In this document: positions 30,953-42,652 of the stretch, in pieces
How positions within the stretch are numbered: position 1 is the stretch's first letter
Layout of the letters: every line of letters begins with the position of its first letter
Assembly (NCBI GenBank): GCA_905250115.1
Contig: CAJNOI010000007.1
Coordinates: forward strand, 1,099,566-1,163,565
Reading direction: 5' to 3'
Source of the DNA: Adineta steineri
Lineage: Eukaryota; Rotifera; Eurotatoria; Adinetida; Adinetidae
DNA: 64,000 bases
Made by a program: the position numbers and the translations under genes
The notes under the pieces: generated by a model
Databases searched by the model: none
What the model was told of the DNA's origin: nothing
What the model saw: only the letters and a program-made list of their open reading frames with translations

Positions 30953-33465
30953 GAAAGATTCAATATATATCTATGAACATTCGTTATAATTCTATTTCTT
31001 TTCTAAATATATATTTTAAAAAATTTAATGAACAACAGATTATGAGTTAAGTTCAAGAATGAATACTTAATTTTCATACATTTTACACTATATTTCCTAT
31101 GAGATAATAGAGACGACAAAGCAAACATTTTGTTTCTAAGTTTATTTATATACAACGGATTTAATTATTTGAAGTGCATACTTGTTTAAATTCTTTTTTC
31201 ATGCGTGTTGTATCAGGCTTGTTGAACACGTTTCCCATCTGAGGTAGACAAATGTTTTATATGCATTCATTCGTCAAATAGACATTTCTAAAGTCACATG
31301 TACTTTTCAACGTAAACGTCAACGTAAGTTATTTTATTTTCTATATTGATAGCAAATATTCATATAAGATAATAAGTCGATATACTTAATTTGATTTAAT
31401 CTATTGTATTAACAATTTATTCTTAAGAAAATTCTGTTTTATTCATTTATTTACTAGTAGATTTTTCTCTATCATCCTTTTGATTAAAACACTTTTGTTT
31501 CAAAAATCGCTTAAATATCTGAAGGAAATCATAGACAATCTCATTTAAGATACATAAATAATGATGAATGAAACCATTTCAAAGTAACGAATTAACTTAT
31601 GAATGTAAAGAATCAAAAATATCGACTATATTGTCTCGATCATCAAGACATACTTTAATATAAGAACAAATTATAAAAAGAATAGACATTAATAAGAAAA
31701 TTATCTGCGGAAATCCTATACATATTCTTACTATCTTCACGTTTGTCATCAAAAAAAGGTCAAAGTAACATTCTTAATAGATCCGGATACATGGCATAGA
31801 TTAATTTTTTTAAATTAAATGTTAATCAAGTGTACATATACTTGACCTCAACAGAAAATGATATGTAAGTATATTGAGATCATACAGGAACAAAATTTTT
31901 CTTACATGACAAAGTAAAAAAGAAAAAATTTGACATTTTATACTTGATTTTACAGTATAATTTTTCCTGGTTAGAAAAAAAAATGAGAAGACTATTCATT
32001 AAATAGAGCATGTCATTTTGTGGAAAATTTTAGAGGCTATCTTTTGATCAAAAAAATGTACTTTAATCAAAATGAGAACGGAACGACAATTTCAAATATA
32101 TTGAAAACACATGTTGTGCTAAGAGAAAAACTTTTTTTTCATCAAATGATAATGAGAAATTGGAGAGTATTTTGATAATTAGATATTTACATCCAATTGA
32201 CAATAAATACTTTTTTTTAATATAAACAAAATAATAAAAGTTTACCACATACGATCTTTTTCTATTTGTTGAAATTTGAGTACTTTATATGAACTGAAGC
32301 CTGTTTTTTTCAAACAATTTATAAATGAGTTATAACAATTATGCTTCTAATTCAATTCAAATAGATATTTCATTACTAAAAATGAATATAAATATTTTAC
32401 TGATTTAAGTTAGCATTGTATATGTGTCTATCTCTTTATTAATAACTGCATATTATATTTTAATCTCATAAGAACTGTGTCTACAACGTTTTTTTTTCTC
32501 ACGATATAATTATCTAAATATTTTATAAGTAAAAATCATTATTACTTTTTCTTACAATATTATTATGGCATAATTTTACTTCGTAGTCAACATCCGAGTT
32601 TTCTACAACATCAAGAAATATAATTCGAATATTTCTTATGATTACTTGTAGTATATACACTTTGTCCTTCATATATACAAATATTTCATTATATTCAACT
32701 ATAATGTATTAGTGAAGTAACTTGGCATATATTTTCTTATTCTTAGCTTACCCTATACTTAGATATAACTAATATTTATTTTTATACACTAATGTATGAT
32801 TAACAGTAAGTAATACACTATAGAAAATGATATACAAATAGGTCTATTTGAAAAGTGGTTCCTTTCTATAGATTTGTACTTTTTTTTATATGTACATATT
32901 TATTTATATATCAGACAGATTAATAAACTATTTTTTAAATAGAAATTTGAAGATGTAAATTATAGGGTAGAGGAAAAAAAAGAAAAGAGACATTGAAGTT
33001 CTCTACTCAAATGCAAATATATTTTTTTACAAGACAGAACAGGAAGTCAATGATGACAACGTTATAACATCTGTAGACAAAATTTGATTTATTTCCTAAA
33101 CTAATAAGAATTATTCACACGTTTTCTTCTTTTTTTTAAAGAAAATCTACTACGGAATCAATGATCGATATTACATACAAATATTTTTCGTATTAATGTA
33201 AGTAAATTCACATAATTTCGCTTCTATTGATTAATATTTTATGCTAGTAATCTTTTTCACAGTATGACATTTTAATTAATATATCATTGAAAGAATGTCA
33301 CATTCAAAAGAGAAAACAAGATCGATCTGTCGATTTGTATTATCATTTTTACATAGTTTAAAGCATTGAAAAAAAAACGTAAATGACGACTTGTCATCAA
33401 TAACATCAAAAGCAATTAAAAATACATTTCAAAGACTAGAAATCCATTAGAATATCCAGGAGTGC
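30953..33465. other. Intergenic, AT-rich, nothing recognised
   Basis: About 2.5 kb between the phosphatase and the ion channel gene. No ORF with family resemblance, no hairpin elements, no RNA gene seen. Confidence 0.5.
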
Positions 33466-35040
33466 ATGGCATTGATGAAAGGACACTTAAATGGTTCCCC
33501 GCAAATGCATAAAGTGTCACTTGTACGTAGTGCGTTGGAAGGTACGATAAAAATATATTTATAATGTGAATGTATTCATTAGATTCATTTTAGTCTTTCA
33601 AAAAGCTACAGAAGCAAATATCGATCTATTATCCATGAATTCAAATAAAGCATATAAAGTTTATGTTCGACTTATGTTTCTTCGAATAGGTGAAATTGAT
33701 ACATTAAATGAAAAATATCAAGCTCAAATAGCTATTGAATCACGTTGGTCAATTGAATTAGATAAAATTTCATCGAATTTATCATCGGATGAATTAAATC
33801 GTTTACTTCATGGAAAATCGATTTCACTTATGAAATATGCTGAAACAAATTGGCATCCACAATTATATGTTGAAAATGCTTTGGGTGATTTAAAAGAACA
33901 AATAAGATATAGTGCAAGAAAATCAAAAATTGATTCTCAAATTTATATTCGTGAATATCGTGATATCAAAGGTTTATTTTGGGAGAAACTTGAATTACAT
34001 CATTTTCCATCGGATGTACAAGATTTATCTATATCAATTGGATCAATGTTTTATAATGATAAAGTTATATTAATAGCTGATCCATATTATTCAAGTGGTG
34101 TTAATCGTGAAGCATTTATTGATCAACAAGAATGGTCTTTATATGAACATGTTGATACACAACAAAGATATATTAAAGAATTTCTTTTTCGAGAAGATAA
34201 TGACGATGAAGAAGAAGAAGAAGATAAAGGTAATGGTGAAGATGATAATGCAAATGCTATCAATAATAAAGAACGATATCGTTCAATTTTAACAGTAACA
34301 TGTCATGCTGGTTCGTATTAAATTAAATTATATAAAAACTAAAGAAATTCATATTTTATAATTTTAAAGCTCGTCGATCGAATTATTTCTATTGGAATGG
34401 ATATTGGTTAATATTTCTAATAACTATTGTATCGTTTTGTATATTTTCTATTCCACCAAAGTAAATTATTAATTTTTAATAATATAAAAATTTAATTTAT
34501 ATATATATTTGTATAAATATTCAAAGTTTAGCAGCAAATCGTCTTCAAATATGTTGTACACTTCTTCTAACATCTATTACATTTCGTTGGACAGTAAATC
34601 GATCGCTTGTAAGTTTTTCTAATGCATTGTTTTCTTTTTTTCTTTTATTAATTAATTCTCTTTCCCGTATAAAGCCTACAATATCATATTTGACAACTAT
34701 GGATAAATATGCGATAATGTGTCTATTTATACTTGTTATTCTTTCAATATGGCATGCGATTATTGGTGGTTTAATATTTTACAATACACCTGATTCTCGT
34801 GTGACTCCAGCAAGTCGATTTGTACATTTAGATCAATATGTTTTATACTTGTCTATTGGTATTTTTATATTAATACATGTGATACTTTTTATATGGTTAT
34901 TTTGTGTTCCATTAAAACATCGTCGACAATTAAAAGAAAAAGATATTCAATATCGTCGATTAATATCCGAAGAAGGTCATTTAATAAAGAAAAAGTCACA
35001 AAGAAAATCTGATTATATTCCAATCTCAATTCAAAATTAA
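33466..35040 (+). CDS. Pentameric ligand-gated ion channel without the Cys-loop disulfide
   Basis: Five exons (33466-33541, 33594-34310, 34370-34460, 34527-34608, 34675-35040) join in frame to 443 residues. The extracellular part ends with the FPSDVQDLSISI phrase where Cys-loop receptors have C..D...FPFD.Q.C; here both cysteines are missing. TM1 is NGYWLIFLITIVSFCIFSIP, TM2 LQICCTLLLTSITFRWTVN, TM3 starts after LPTISYLTTMDKY, and TM4 is YLSIGIFILIHVILFIWLF. An acidic low-complexity stretch (DDEEEEEDKGNGEDD) precedes TM1. LP.(I/V)SYLT.(L/M)DKY after TM2 is typical of the superfamily. No signal peptide is evident at MALMKGHLNG, so the first exon may be wrong or incomplete. Ligand and ion selectivity unknown. 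Confidence 0.75.
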
Positions 35041-35245
35041 TTTCTTGCATAATCAATATTTATTTTTATTTGTTCTTATTATAATCATTGTGACTAAAAA
35101 AGAAAGAAAAGAAAATGTATGATGAATAGACAAGACAGCAAAAGAAAAGAGAGAGCGAGAAAGAAAGGGTTGACAAAAGAAAAATGTTATTAAGTTAATA
35201 AAGTTAAAAAATGAATTTTTTTTTTTGATGTTAGAAATAATATGT

Positions 35246-36541
35246 TTATTCTTCTTCTTTATGTTCTTTAGCAGATTTAAGTTGAACTTGATCACGAAAA
35301 TTGATTTTTTCTTCTTCTGCTTGTTCTTCTTTAAGAGCAAATTTATTAGTCGATTGTTTTAAGTTAGCCATATTAATAAAATTAGGTTCATCTTCTTTTG
35401 GTTTTTTAATTTTATTCAATCTAATGTATTTTAATTTTGAAAATAAAATCAAAATTTATCAAAAAAAAAGTAACACTTACTTCTGTTCAGTTTTCGATAC
35501 TTTCTTAAGTGATGGTTTAACGAATTTACCCTTAATATCATTGATTTTAATTGTCAATTCATTAATCTAAAATTGCATATATGTATATAATATCTGAGAA
35601 ATGTGGATTTCTTTGCTTACATCATAATCTTGTTTTCGAACTTTTAATTCAAAATCATAACGATTTTCTTCAGTTGCTTTTAATTGATTATGAAGATCTT
35701 GACAAAGTGATTTAAGTTGAGCTAAAAGACAAAAGATTGATTTTTAGTTTTGACAAATAAAATATTTTGATTAATCACCATCGCTCATTGAACTAAGATC
35801 ATCAAGTGGTTTTAAACGTTGTTCAATAAAATTTTTACGTGCTTCTAAACGTTTTTGTTGTTCACCTTTAAGATTATCTGTAGCCATTTTCATAATCAAA
35901 AGCTGAATGAATTATAAAATTGATTTTTTTTTTCGAAAAAGAAGAAATTATTATGCATGAATACTAACACGAAGTTTTCGTTTCTTTTCAGGTGTTAAAG
36001 CGAAACGTTTCTTCTTTTCAGCTGCATCACGAGCCTCTTGACGTTTACGTTCACGATCGGCTTTCTTGCGAGCCTTCTTTTCATCTTCAGTTAATGCTCG
36101 ATCCTATGGACAAACAATTTGATAAATTTTTCATGAAAAAAATATGCACAAAATTCTTTTCTCCTCAGATAAAGCATGCCCATGCTATACAGACAGATCG
36201 CATAACAGATCTCTGTGTGTTATTATTGATATTTAGCAAATCAATTATCAGCCAACTTTGTTTTTTTTCTTAGTGATTCAGTGCAGTGAAAATTTATGAT
36301 TTATATATAGATATATAGTTATGCATAAAAATTCATTTGATTGATATATGTATATTTCATATATATGCAATATCATGCAAATCGAGCTTTTGTGTATATA
36401 TGTCTTGTATTCGTGCAAAGAAATAACATGCGAATTTTTATTTTAGTTTGATTAAATATATATATAAACATGCATTATACATTCGATTTTTTTATTGATA
36501 AATTTTATTTGTATTGATAAGATTATTACCTCGTCAGCCAT
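35246..36541 (-). CDS. Troponin I, copy 1
   Basis: A short first exon (36530-36541, MADE) is followed by about five exons. The second reads DRALTEDEKKARKKADRERK and ends FALTPEKKRKLR; later ones include MKMATDNLKGEQQKRLEAR, then INELTIKINDIKGKFVKPSL and KKVSK. These match the order and charge pattern of invertebrate troponin I: basic N-terminal helix, coiled-coil with troponin T, inhibitory region. It ends KSAKEHKEEE before TAA at 35246. Troponin I keeps striated muscle relaxed by blocking actin-myosin interaction at low Ca2+. A second gene with the same exon plan lies just upstream (37797-38802), a tandem duplication. Confidence 0.85.
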
Positions 36542-37796
36542 TTTTCTGTTCGGTTTAACTAAAAGTTATTTGGTGTCCTTTGTTGATTTTGTAAAAGCAG
36601 CAAAAGAGAGAGAGATAAATATAAGATGATGATGTTAGTACCAAACACTTATTCTTCGCTTTTCTTGGCAATATCAACCTACGTATAAGCCACAGAAAGA
36701 TAAAGAAAAATAGGTCGGCGGAAGAGAGACACAGAGAAAAAAAACCAATGATGATGTTGTCCTATTCCCAAAATATCCGTATATGTGTATATATAATATA
36801 TACGGAGGAGAAGAAGAAAAAAAGAAAAGCAAGAAGTTTCTCGCTACATTTATTCTATGGACTATATCATCAACGACAAATAGAAAAGCTCGTTATTGTT
36901 CTTTCCTATCTTATGATGTTTGTATAAATCAGTACACATATGTGGATACATATGGATATAGAACTGGATGAGACCAGAGAAAAAGAAATATACTAATCTT
37001 CTATCTTTTCTCATTCGTATGTGAGATGATGATGAATTACAAAAGGAATTCTTTTTTTTGCTTTCGAAATACTAATATTATCTATAATTAATATTATAAT
37101 ACAAATCAAAAAAGTGATGATTAGAAAAATATTTCTCGAATATTATTTTAATCTTATTCTGAAATAAGATCATTTTTCTATTCTATTAATTTCATATGTT
37201 ATTCAAAGGAAAATATTCGCAGCAGCATCTTGAAAAGATTTTCTCGGCAGATAGCAATAACAACCTTGCCGAACGACCCGATAAATAATCAATATATAAG
37301 TCTTCGTTTATGATTTTCTTCTTTCCTCCTCTTTCTTCTTCTTCTTCTACTGCTTCTTATGCCCTTTACTAGAATATGCACCGTAAACAACAATTGTGCC
37401 CTATTGCCTATACAATCAAGCTTCAAACAAAGTCAACTGGGGAAAAAAGAAGAAGTTAGAAAATTGATTACGTCATATAGTTTTATTCGAGAAAAGGAAG
37501 AATGGATATATATGTACTCATTGAACATACACATCTGCTTATAAATAGATGCTTGATTCCGATGTTCATCTTTATGCGGAGTAGGCACAAGAATAAATCG
37601 CATATATGAACTACAAAGAATAATAAAATCATATAATGCCAAATATTTCAATAATGATCAGAATTTTTCGAATAAAATCAAAACAATAAATATATAACTT
37701 TGATTTTTTTTATTTGTTCTACTATGGAAAACGAAAACTAAAGAGAAAAAAATTCGTATATTAGGGACCTGTTTGTGTATATGTTTATAAAAATAA
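36542..37796. other. Region between the two troponin I genes
   Basis: Non-coding, AT-rich; presumably the promoter of copy 1. Pyrimidine-rich stretch at 37310-37355 (TTCTTC repeats). No repeats shared with copy 2's promoter seen by eye. Confidence 0.4.
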
Positions 37797-38802
37797 TTAT
37801 TCATCTTCATGATGATGATCGCCTTTAGTTGATTTCAATTGTATTTGTTCTCGAAAATTGACTTTATCTTCTTCTTTATGTTCATCTTTCAATGCAAATT
37901 TATTTGTTGATTGTTTAAGATGAGCACGAAAATCAACTTCTTCTTCTTTTGGTTTTTGTAATTTTTGTAATCTAAATTTATTTGAAATAAAATTAATAAT
38001 TTCGTTTTTTTTATAAATTAATATCTTACTTTTGTGTAGTTTTTGATACTTTTTTTAATGTTGGTTTTATAAATTTGCCTTTAGCATCATTTACTTTAAT
38101 TGTTAATTCATTAATCTAATAAAAGAAAACTTTATTTGTATTTATAAAAAATAATTCGAATCGTTTTACTTCGTAATCTTGTTTTCGAATTTTCATATCA
38201 TAATCATATTGTAATTCATGTGTGTCACTTAATTGTTTAAATAGTTCTTTAACCATTGATACGAGTTGAGCTTCATTAAGACGATTATAATCATCTGGAG
38301 CTGGTTCAAGACGTTCTTGAATATATTTTTGACGAGCAGCCGATCGTTGTTCAGCAGCATTTTTAAGATTGTCTGTTGCCATTTTCATAATAAGAAGCTA
38401 AATACTTTTATTTTGATTTGATTTATAATAAGAAAAAGTTAACAAACCCGAAGTTTACGCTTCTTTTCAGGTGTTAACGCAAAACGTTTCTTCTTTTCAG
38501 CTGCATCACGAGCTTCTTGACGTTTACGTTCACGTTCAGCTTTCTTTCGAGCTTTCTTTTCTTCTTCAGTTAATCCACGTCCCTAAAAATAGATAAAATA
38601 ACTTTATTTCATCAATTAATCAACATAGAACATTCTTCAGTATATTAATTCATGTACTGGATTAAATTAAGCATACATATATATGTAGATCTTTCTCTCT
38701 TCTGGAGTAAACTTCAAAAAAGGTATTTTTATTCGATTTATATATTACTAAATATAAATTATTTAAACAATTCTATTGTTTTTACATTACCTCGTCAGCC
38801 AT
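37797..38802 (-). CDS. Troponin I, copy 2
   Basis: Same exon plan as copy 1: MADE (ending ATG 38802), then GLTEEEKKARKKAERERKRQ through FALTPEKKRKLR, MKMATDNLKNAAEQRSAAR, and the inhibitory-region exon with INELTIKVNDAKGKFIKPTL and KKVSK. The last exon ends KSTKGDHHHEDE. The conserved second exon is nearly identical in protein between copies while the coiled-coil exon differs, which could tune the troponin T partner. The His/Asp-rich C-terminus is a difference from copy 1. Confidence 0.85.
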
Positions 38803-40465
38803 TGTTTCTAGTCGATACTTGTTGTTGTTATTTATCAATAAGACTAGCAAATAACGTTATCTGTAGATATCAATGTAATGAAGACAATGAAGGTTGCTCA
38901 CATTTTTTTTCCTGTATATGCGCCTTTTCTCCTAAATATCACATCTTCCTTTTCTCCTATCATTAAAAATACACAAGAGAAATCTCTTATTCGTTTTTTG
39001 TCTCCTTTTTTTCTTGTCTCACAGCGATCCATATCGTTTACACAAACATCACGCATTTGTTCATGTACACGGATGTCAATCACCAGATGCCCTACCAACT
39101 AATATCTTTAAAGAAAAATACGACAATACATTATTTTATATGGATTATAGAGACAAAAATAGATTATTTACTATTCTACGATACAAAAAACACTCTACAA
39201 TAAAAAACGAGAGAGAGACAATATTATTGATAGGATCTGTTTTCAAGAGTTTGTCCATTGAATCTATTGTTCTTAAGAAACGAATATATATTATTTTTGT
39301 AATCTCAATGATCAGCAGTTGAATACTTTAAATGAATTTTCATCTTCAAAATCCACTATTCAATAAATCATGATAGAAGTTGATGGCAAATCTTTATTGG
39401 TTGCTAGTCTAGTTCAAAAATTCTTGTCAAAATATCTTACTTTTATATATTGATTTTAATATGTTAAAGTGTCATTGATAAAGTATGAATAAATTTCTTC
39501 GAATAATATCGTAAGATTCTAATTAAATACATATACATCACTTGTTAAAATATTTGATACATTATTATGAACAAAAAACATAATACAAGTATCTTTTCTA
39601 CATCAATATATGTTTCTGTACATCAGATGTTTTTCCTTTAATTAATCAACTGGATAAGTTAAAATATATTAAAATAATTATTGAACAAATCGAAAAGAAA
39701 AAAAATTTTCTTTTTTCATTTATTTTAAATCAAATCTTTGTCTTTCATTTTTAATTTTAATCATTTTTTATTGCTGAAATAATTTCCTATTCATCGCACA
39801 AAAGAAAAAAAAAATTTCAAAGAAAGAAAAGTGATATCTATAAAGCGAAAGGAATGATTGGTTAAATGACATAGCTAATCTGATATATATTTATATCTAT
39901 ATTTATTATTCCCTTTTCTGAAAGAAAGGGTTATAGGCTCCATAAAAATGCTTAAAGTTAGTCCGTTTGTCCAAGCCAATCAGATTGCAGCATTTTATAA
40001 GTCAATGAAAACTTATCGATGGTCATCAGAAAATGATTGACCAAGGGTAATCAGGCTCGGGGAACCCGAATCTAAGGTCAGTTTTTTGAAATTTTTTTAT
40101 TCTTCAGTTTTTTACACAAAGGACCACTTTTTATGAAAAAAATTTTTTTTTAAGGGTTGACCGAAGAGTAATTGACGTTGAGGAACTCAAATCTGATGTT
40201 AGTTTTTGCAAACTATACAAGTAAAAAGTTCAGTAGTATTGTAGAACACGTTTTCTACAAGAAAGAGCTCAGCGAGTCTCTGAACGAGCGTTACTTGTTA
40301 ATAATAATCATAGAAAATTTTCTTTCAGAAAAGGGTCAGCGAATCCATCGGATGAGCGCTACCTTGTTTATTATTTTTTGACGAACTTTGAAGAAATATA
40401 TTTATTTAATGTGATTTTATTAATACCATTTTCTTCTAGAATATTATTTTCATTATATCATTTAG
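38803..40465. other. Intergenic with a dispersed repeat near its end
   Basis: AT-rich; 40040-40300 carries phrases (GGAACCCGAATCTAAGG, GAACTCAAATCTGATGTTAG, GAGCGTTACTTGTTA) also found inverted in the plexin intron near 47640-47870. The 5' exons of the Cys/His-motif gene starting at 40466 may lie here but were not recognised. Confidence 0.4.
40040..40300 (+). repeat. Dispersed repeat, plus-strand copy
   Basis: Shares with the minus strand of 47640-47870 the phrases AATCTGATGTT, TTTTTGCAA or TATTTGCAA, GTAGAACAC or GCAGAACACCG, TACAAGAAAGAGCT or TACGAGAAAGAGCT, and GAGCGTTACTTGTT. Family unknown. Confidence 0.6.
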
Positions 40466-41801
40466 TTGTCGTGATTGTCGGTGGAATTTTACAAATCCAC
40501 CATGCACATTCTTCATTCATGACTTCCCAGGTGCACCAATCCCATATTCGGATCCGATCGGAACCGATCGGATCCTATGCCGAATTCTGTCGGAATCCGA
40601 CGATCCGACAAAATCCTATAGGATTCCTGGTGACGGAATCACTTCGGATTCCGTTGTGGTCGGATCCCATCGGATCCAACATCGGATCTCACAATTTCCA
40701 ACAAACGGATCTAGACGGATCCGATAGGTGACCATAAGGCCATCATAGAAAATAGCTAAAAACGCCGCTCATCAAATTTGTAACAAGTGACTGAAAATTT
40801 TCCGTACGGAATCCAATGCAAATCCGTCACCAGGAATCCTATCGGATTCTGTCGAATGATCGGATCCAACGTTGGATTGGTTGACCTGGATTATATAGCT
40901 ACGAAAATGATGCATTTATGCCAACTGAACATGTTGATAATCATGTTTGTCGCAAGTGTAAGCATCCTGGAATAAGCCATATACATAATACACGTAATAA
41001 AATCTTTCGTAAAAACGATTAATAATTTCATTTTATGTTTAGGAATGCCGATATCTTATTCAATTCATTATCCTATAAAGGATATTTTTTCTGACTTTGT
41101 TCTACAAGAAATCATTAAAATAATTTTTAATGGTAAGATTACGACAAACAAAACCTTTAAATTAGATTTTATATTTGTTTTAGTGAAAAATACATGTTCA
41201 ATATTATGTTTACCAGTATCCCCAGGTCAAACAAGCGCGATCGTAAACGATCGTATACGGAGAAATACGATCGCGCACGACCGTATTTTGCTGCATTACC
41301 TGAGGCCGTATTACGATCGTATGTCTCCGTGCCGTAAACGGAAAAATACGATCTTTTACGACCGTTTTTCTCCGTAAACGATCATACTTTTCCGTATACG
41401 GTACGGAGACATACGATCGTAATACGGCCACAGGTAATACGGCAAAAAACGGTGAAATACGGTCGTATATGGTCGTATTTTTTTCGGATACGGTCGTATT
41501 CAATCGTTTACGAAGTTCGTAATAATCAACCTGGGTCTCTTCAACGTTCTCTTGGCCATGCATTTTTCATGATACTCAAAGATTTTCTCTTCTCAATAGG
41601 TATTCATTTATTTAAAAATTATATGAATATATTCTTGTAATATTTTTAGTTCGTGTTCTTTTCTTCATCGTAATGATACCAATTTATTTATTATATAGTT
41701 TATGTGGTAACAATCAAGTGGTATCAATGATAAACTTATGCTCAATTGTTGGTGTCGGAATTAGTTTATCGACATTTATATATGGTTTAATAAAACAGTG
41801 A
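40466..41801 (+). CDS. Cys/His-motif membrane protein A (5' end not found), split by two CCAGG/CCTGG elements
   Basis: Exons 40466-40530, 40889-40993, 41043-41132, 41184-41225, 41534-41599 and 41650-41801 give about 172 codons in one frame. First comes CRDCRWNFTNPPC, then HVCRKCKHPGISHIHNTR: the same Cys/His pattern as protein B downstream (CFSCRW...C, CRCGHLIRIHERH). The later part holds one or two membrane segments (VLFFIVMIPIYLLYSL and INLCSIVGVGISLSTFIYGL). Four junctions are usual: three GT-AG introns of about 50 bp, plus the acceptor at 40465. The other two gaps are the elements at 40531-40888 and 41226-41533. Family not recognised; the cysteines suggest zinc binding. The N-terminal exons are missing or unrecognised. 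Confidence 0.5.
40531..40888. mobile_element. CCAGG...CCTGG element 1 (intron-like)
   Basis: A 358-bp insert between DFP-G and LYSYEN codons. Left end CCAGGTGCACCAATCC; the reverse complement of the right end is CCAGGTCAACCAATCC, so a terminal inverted repeat of about 16 bp with two mismatches. The interior is dominated by overlapping GGATCCGAT/GGATTCC palindromic motifs. Exact removal restores frame across the Cys motifs, supported by protein B. If spliced, the borders would be GT...TG, not GT...AG. Confidence 0.6.
41226..41533. mobile_element. CCAGG...CCTGG element 2 (intron-like)
   Basis: A 308-bp insert splitting VSPG-SLQRS. Left end CCAGGTCAAACAAG, right end AATAATCAACCTGG. The interior is a dense array of ACGATCGT, CCGTATACGG and related palindromes, with a larger inverted pair (TACGATCGTATGTCTCCGT near 41311 and ACGGAGACATACGATCGTA near 41404). 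A canonical acceptor (ACGAAG, 41513-41518) would also keep frame, so splicing here has two possible readings. Confidence 0.6.
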
Positions 41802-41944
41802 TCAAGTATAGCTTTCAGATACTTTATTAGTAACATTTTTTTTTCTCTTTATGTTTTGAACCATTTCTATACATTGTCTGATATTGATGTTTTTTTTGTC
41901 TTATTTTTTTCAGATTATTTTCTTTCATTAAAATAATTATTAAA

Positions 41945-42652
41945 ATGTCATCCAATGTTGCAGATAAGCAGATTCAACTTGATGAAGAGTATCAATTAAC
42001 ATCAGAACAAATTCTAATCGAAAATCAAATAATTTTTAAATCACTTGATGAATTTAAAAGAAAATTCATCGATTTCGATGCAAGACTTAATATTGTCGAA
42101 CAACAACAAAAACACATTCCGTCTATATCATCACAACAAAATTCATTTGATAATTGTTCGAAAGGAACAAATTCTTCGTGTATTCTTGTAGAAAAAACAA
42201 TTCCCAATGAAAAACCACGTTCAACCTGTTTTTCATGTCGTTGGCAGAAAAAACATTGTTCATTGTATTTCAAAGATTTGTACGATTTTGATAAACAAGA
42301 AATTAATATAAATATTGGTGCTGATTCAAATCGTTTAACATGTAGATGTGGTCATCTAATTCGTATTCATGAACGTCATCCAGGTAATTTTTTCGAATAA
42401 ATTCATTAAATAGATCTTTTCATTTATTTTAGATTTACCACAAAAACCACTTCCTTCTTTTGCAAATCCACCATGGGGACAATTTTTATATGAAGAATTA
42501 GTTCCACCATTTATTCAAGATTGGATCTGGTGTAAGTTAATATATCTATTATTATCGATTTTTCAGAAATATTAATTTTTTAATCAGATTTTATTAAAAA
42601 TATTTCTTATCCTGTATTTTGTATCAATAAAAGATACAAGAAATTCTACTAA
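41945..42652 (+). CDS. Cys/His-motif protein B, unrecognised family
   Basis: Exons 41945-42383, 42433-42531 and 42588-42652 join in frame to 200 residues. The N-terminal part (1-90) is polar with a coiled-coil-like stretch (DEFKRKFIDFDARLNIVEQQ). Then CFSCRWQKKHCSLYF and TCRCGHLIRIHERH (residues about 98-145) share the pattern C-x2-CRW-x4-C ... CRC-x-H with protein A, which lies 140 bp upstream in the same orientation. The C-terminus PPWGQFLYEELVPPFIQDWI is aromatic and could be amphipathic. The motif could bind zinc; I know no named family with it. At the position where protein A carries element 1, this gene has no intron. Confidence 0.6.

Noticed and set aside
40531-40888. Element 1 as an ordinary GT-AG intron ending at ATATAG (40899)
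   Set aside because: That acceptor puts the next exon in the frame without the CRKC...H motif shared with protein B, whereas exact removal at CCTG|G keeps it.
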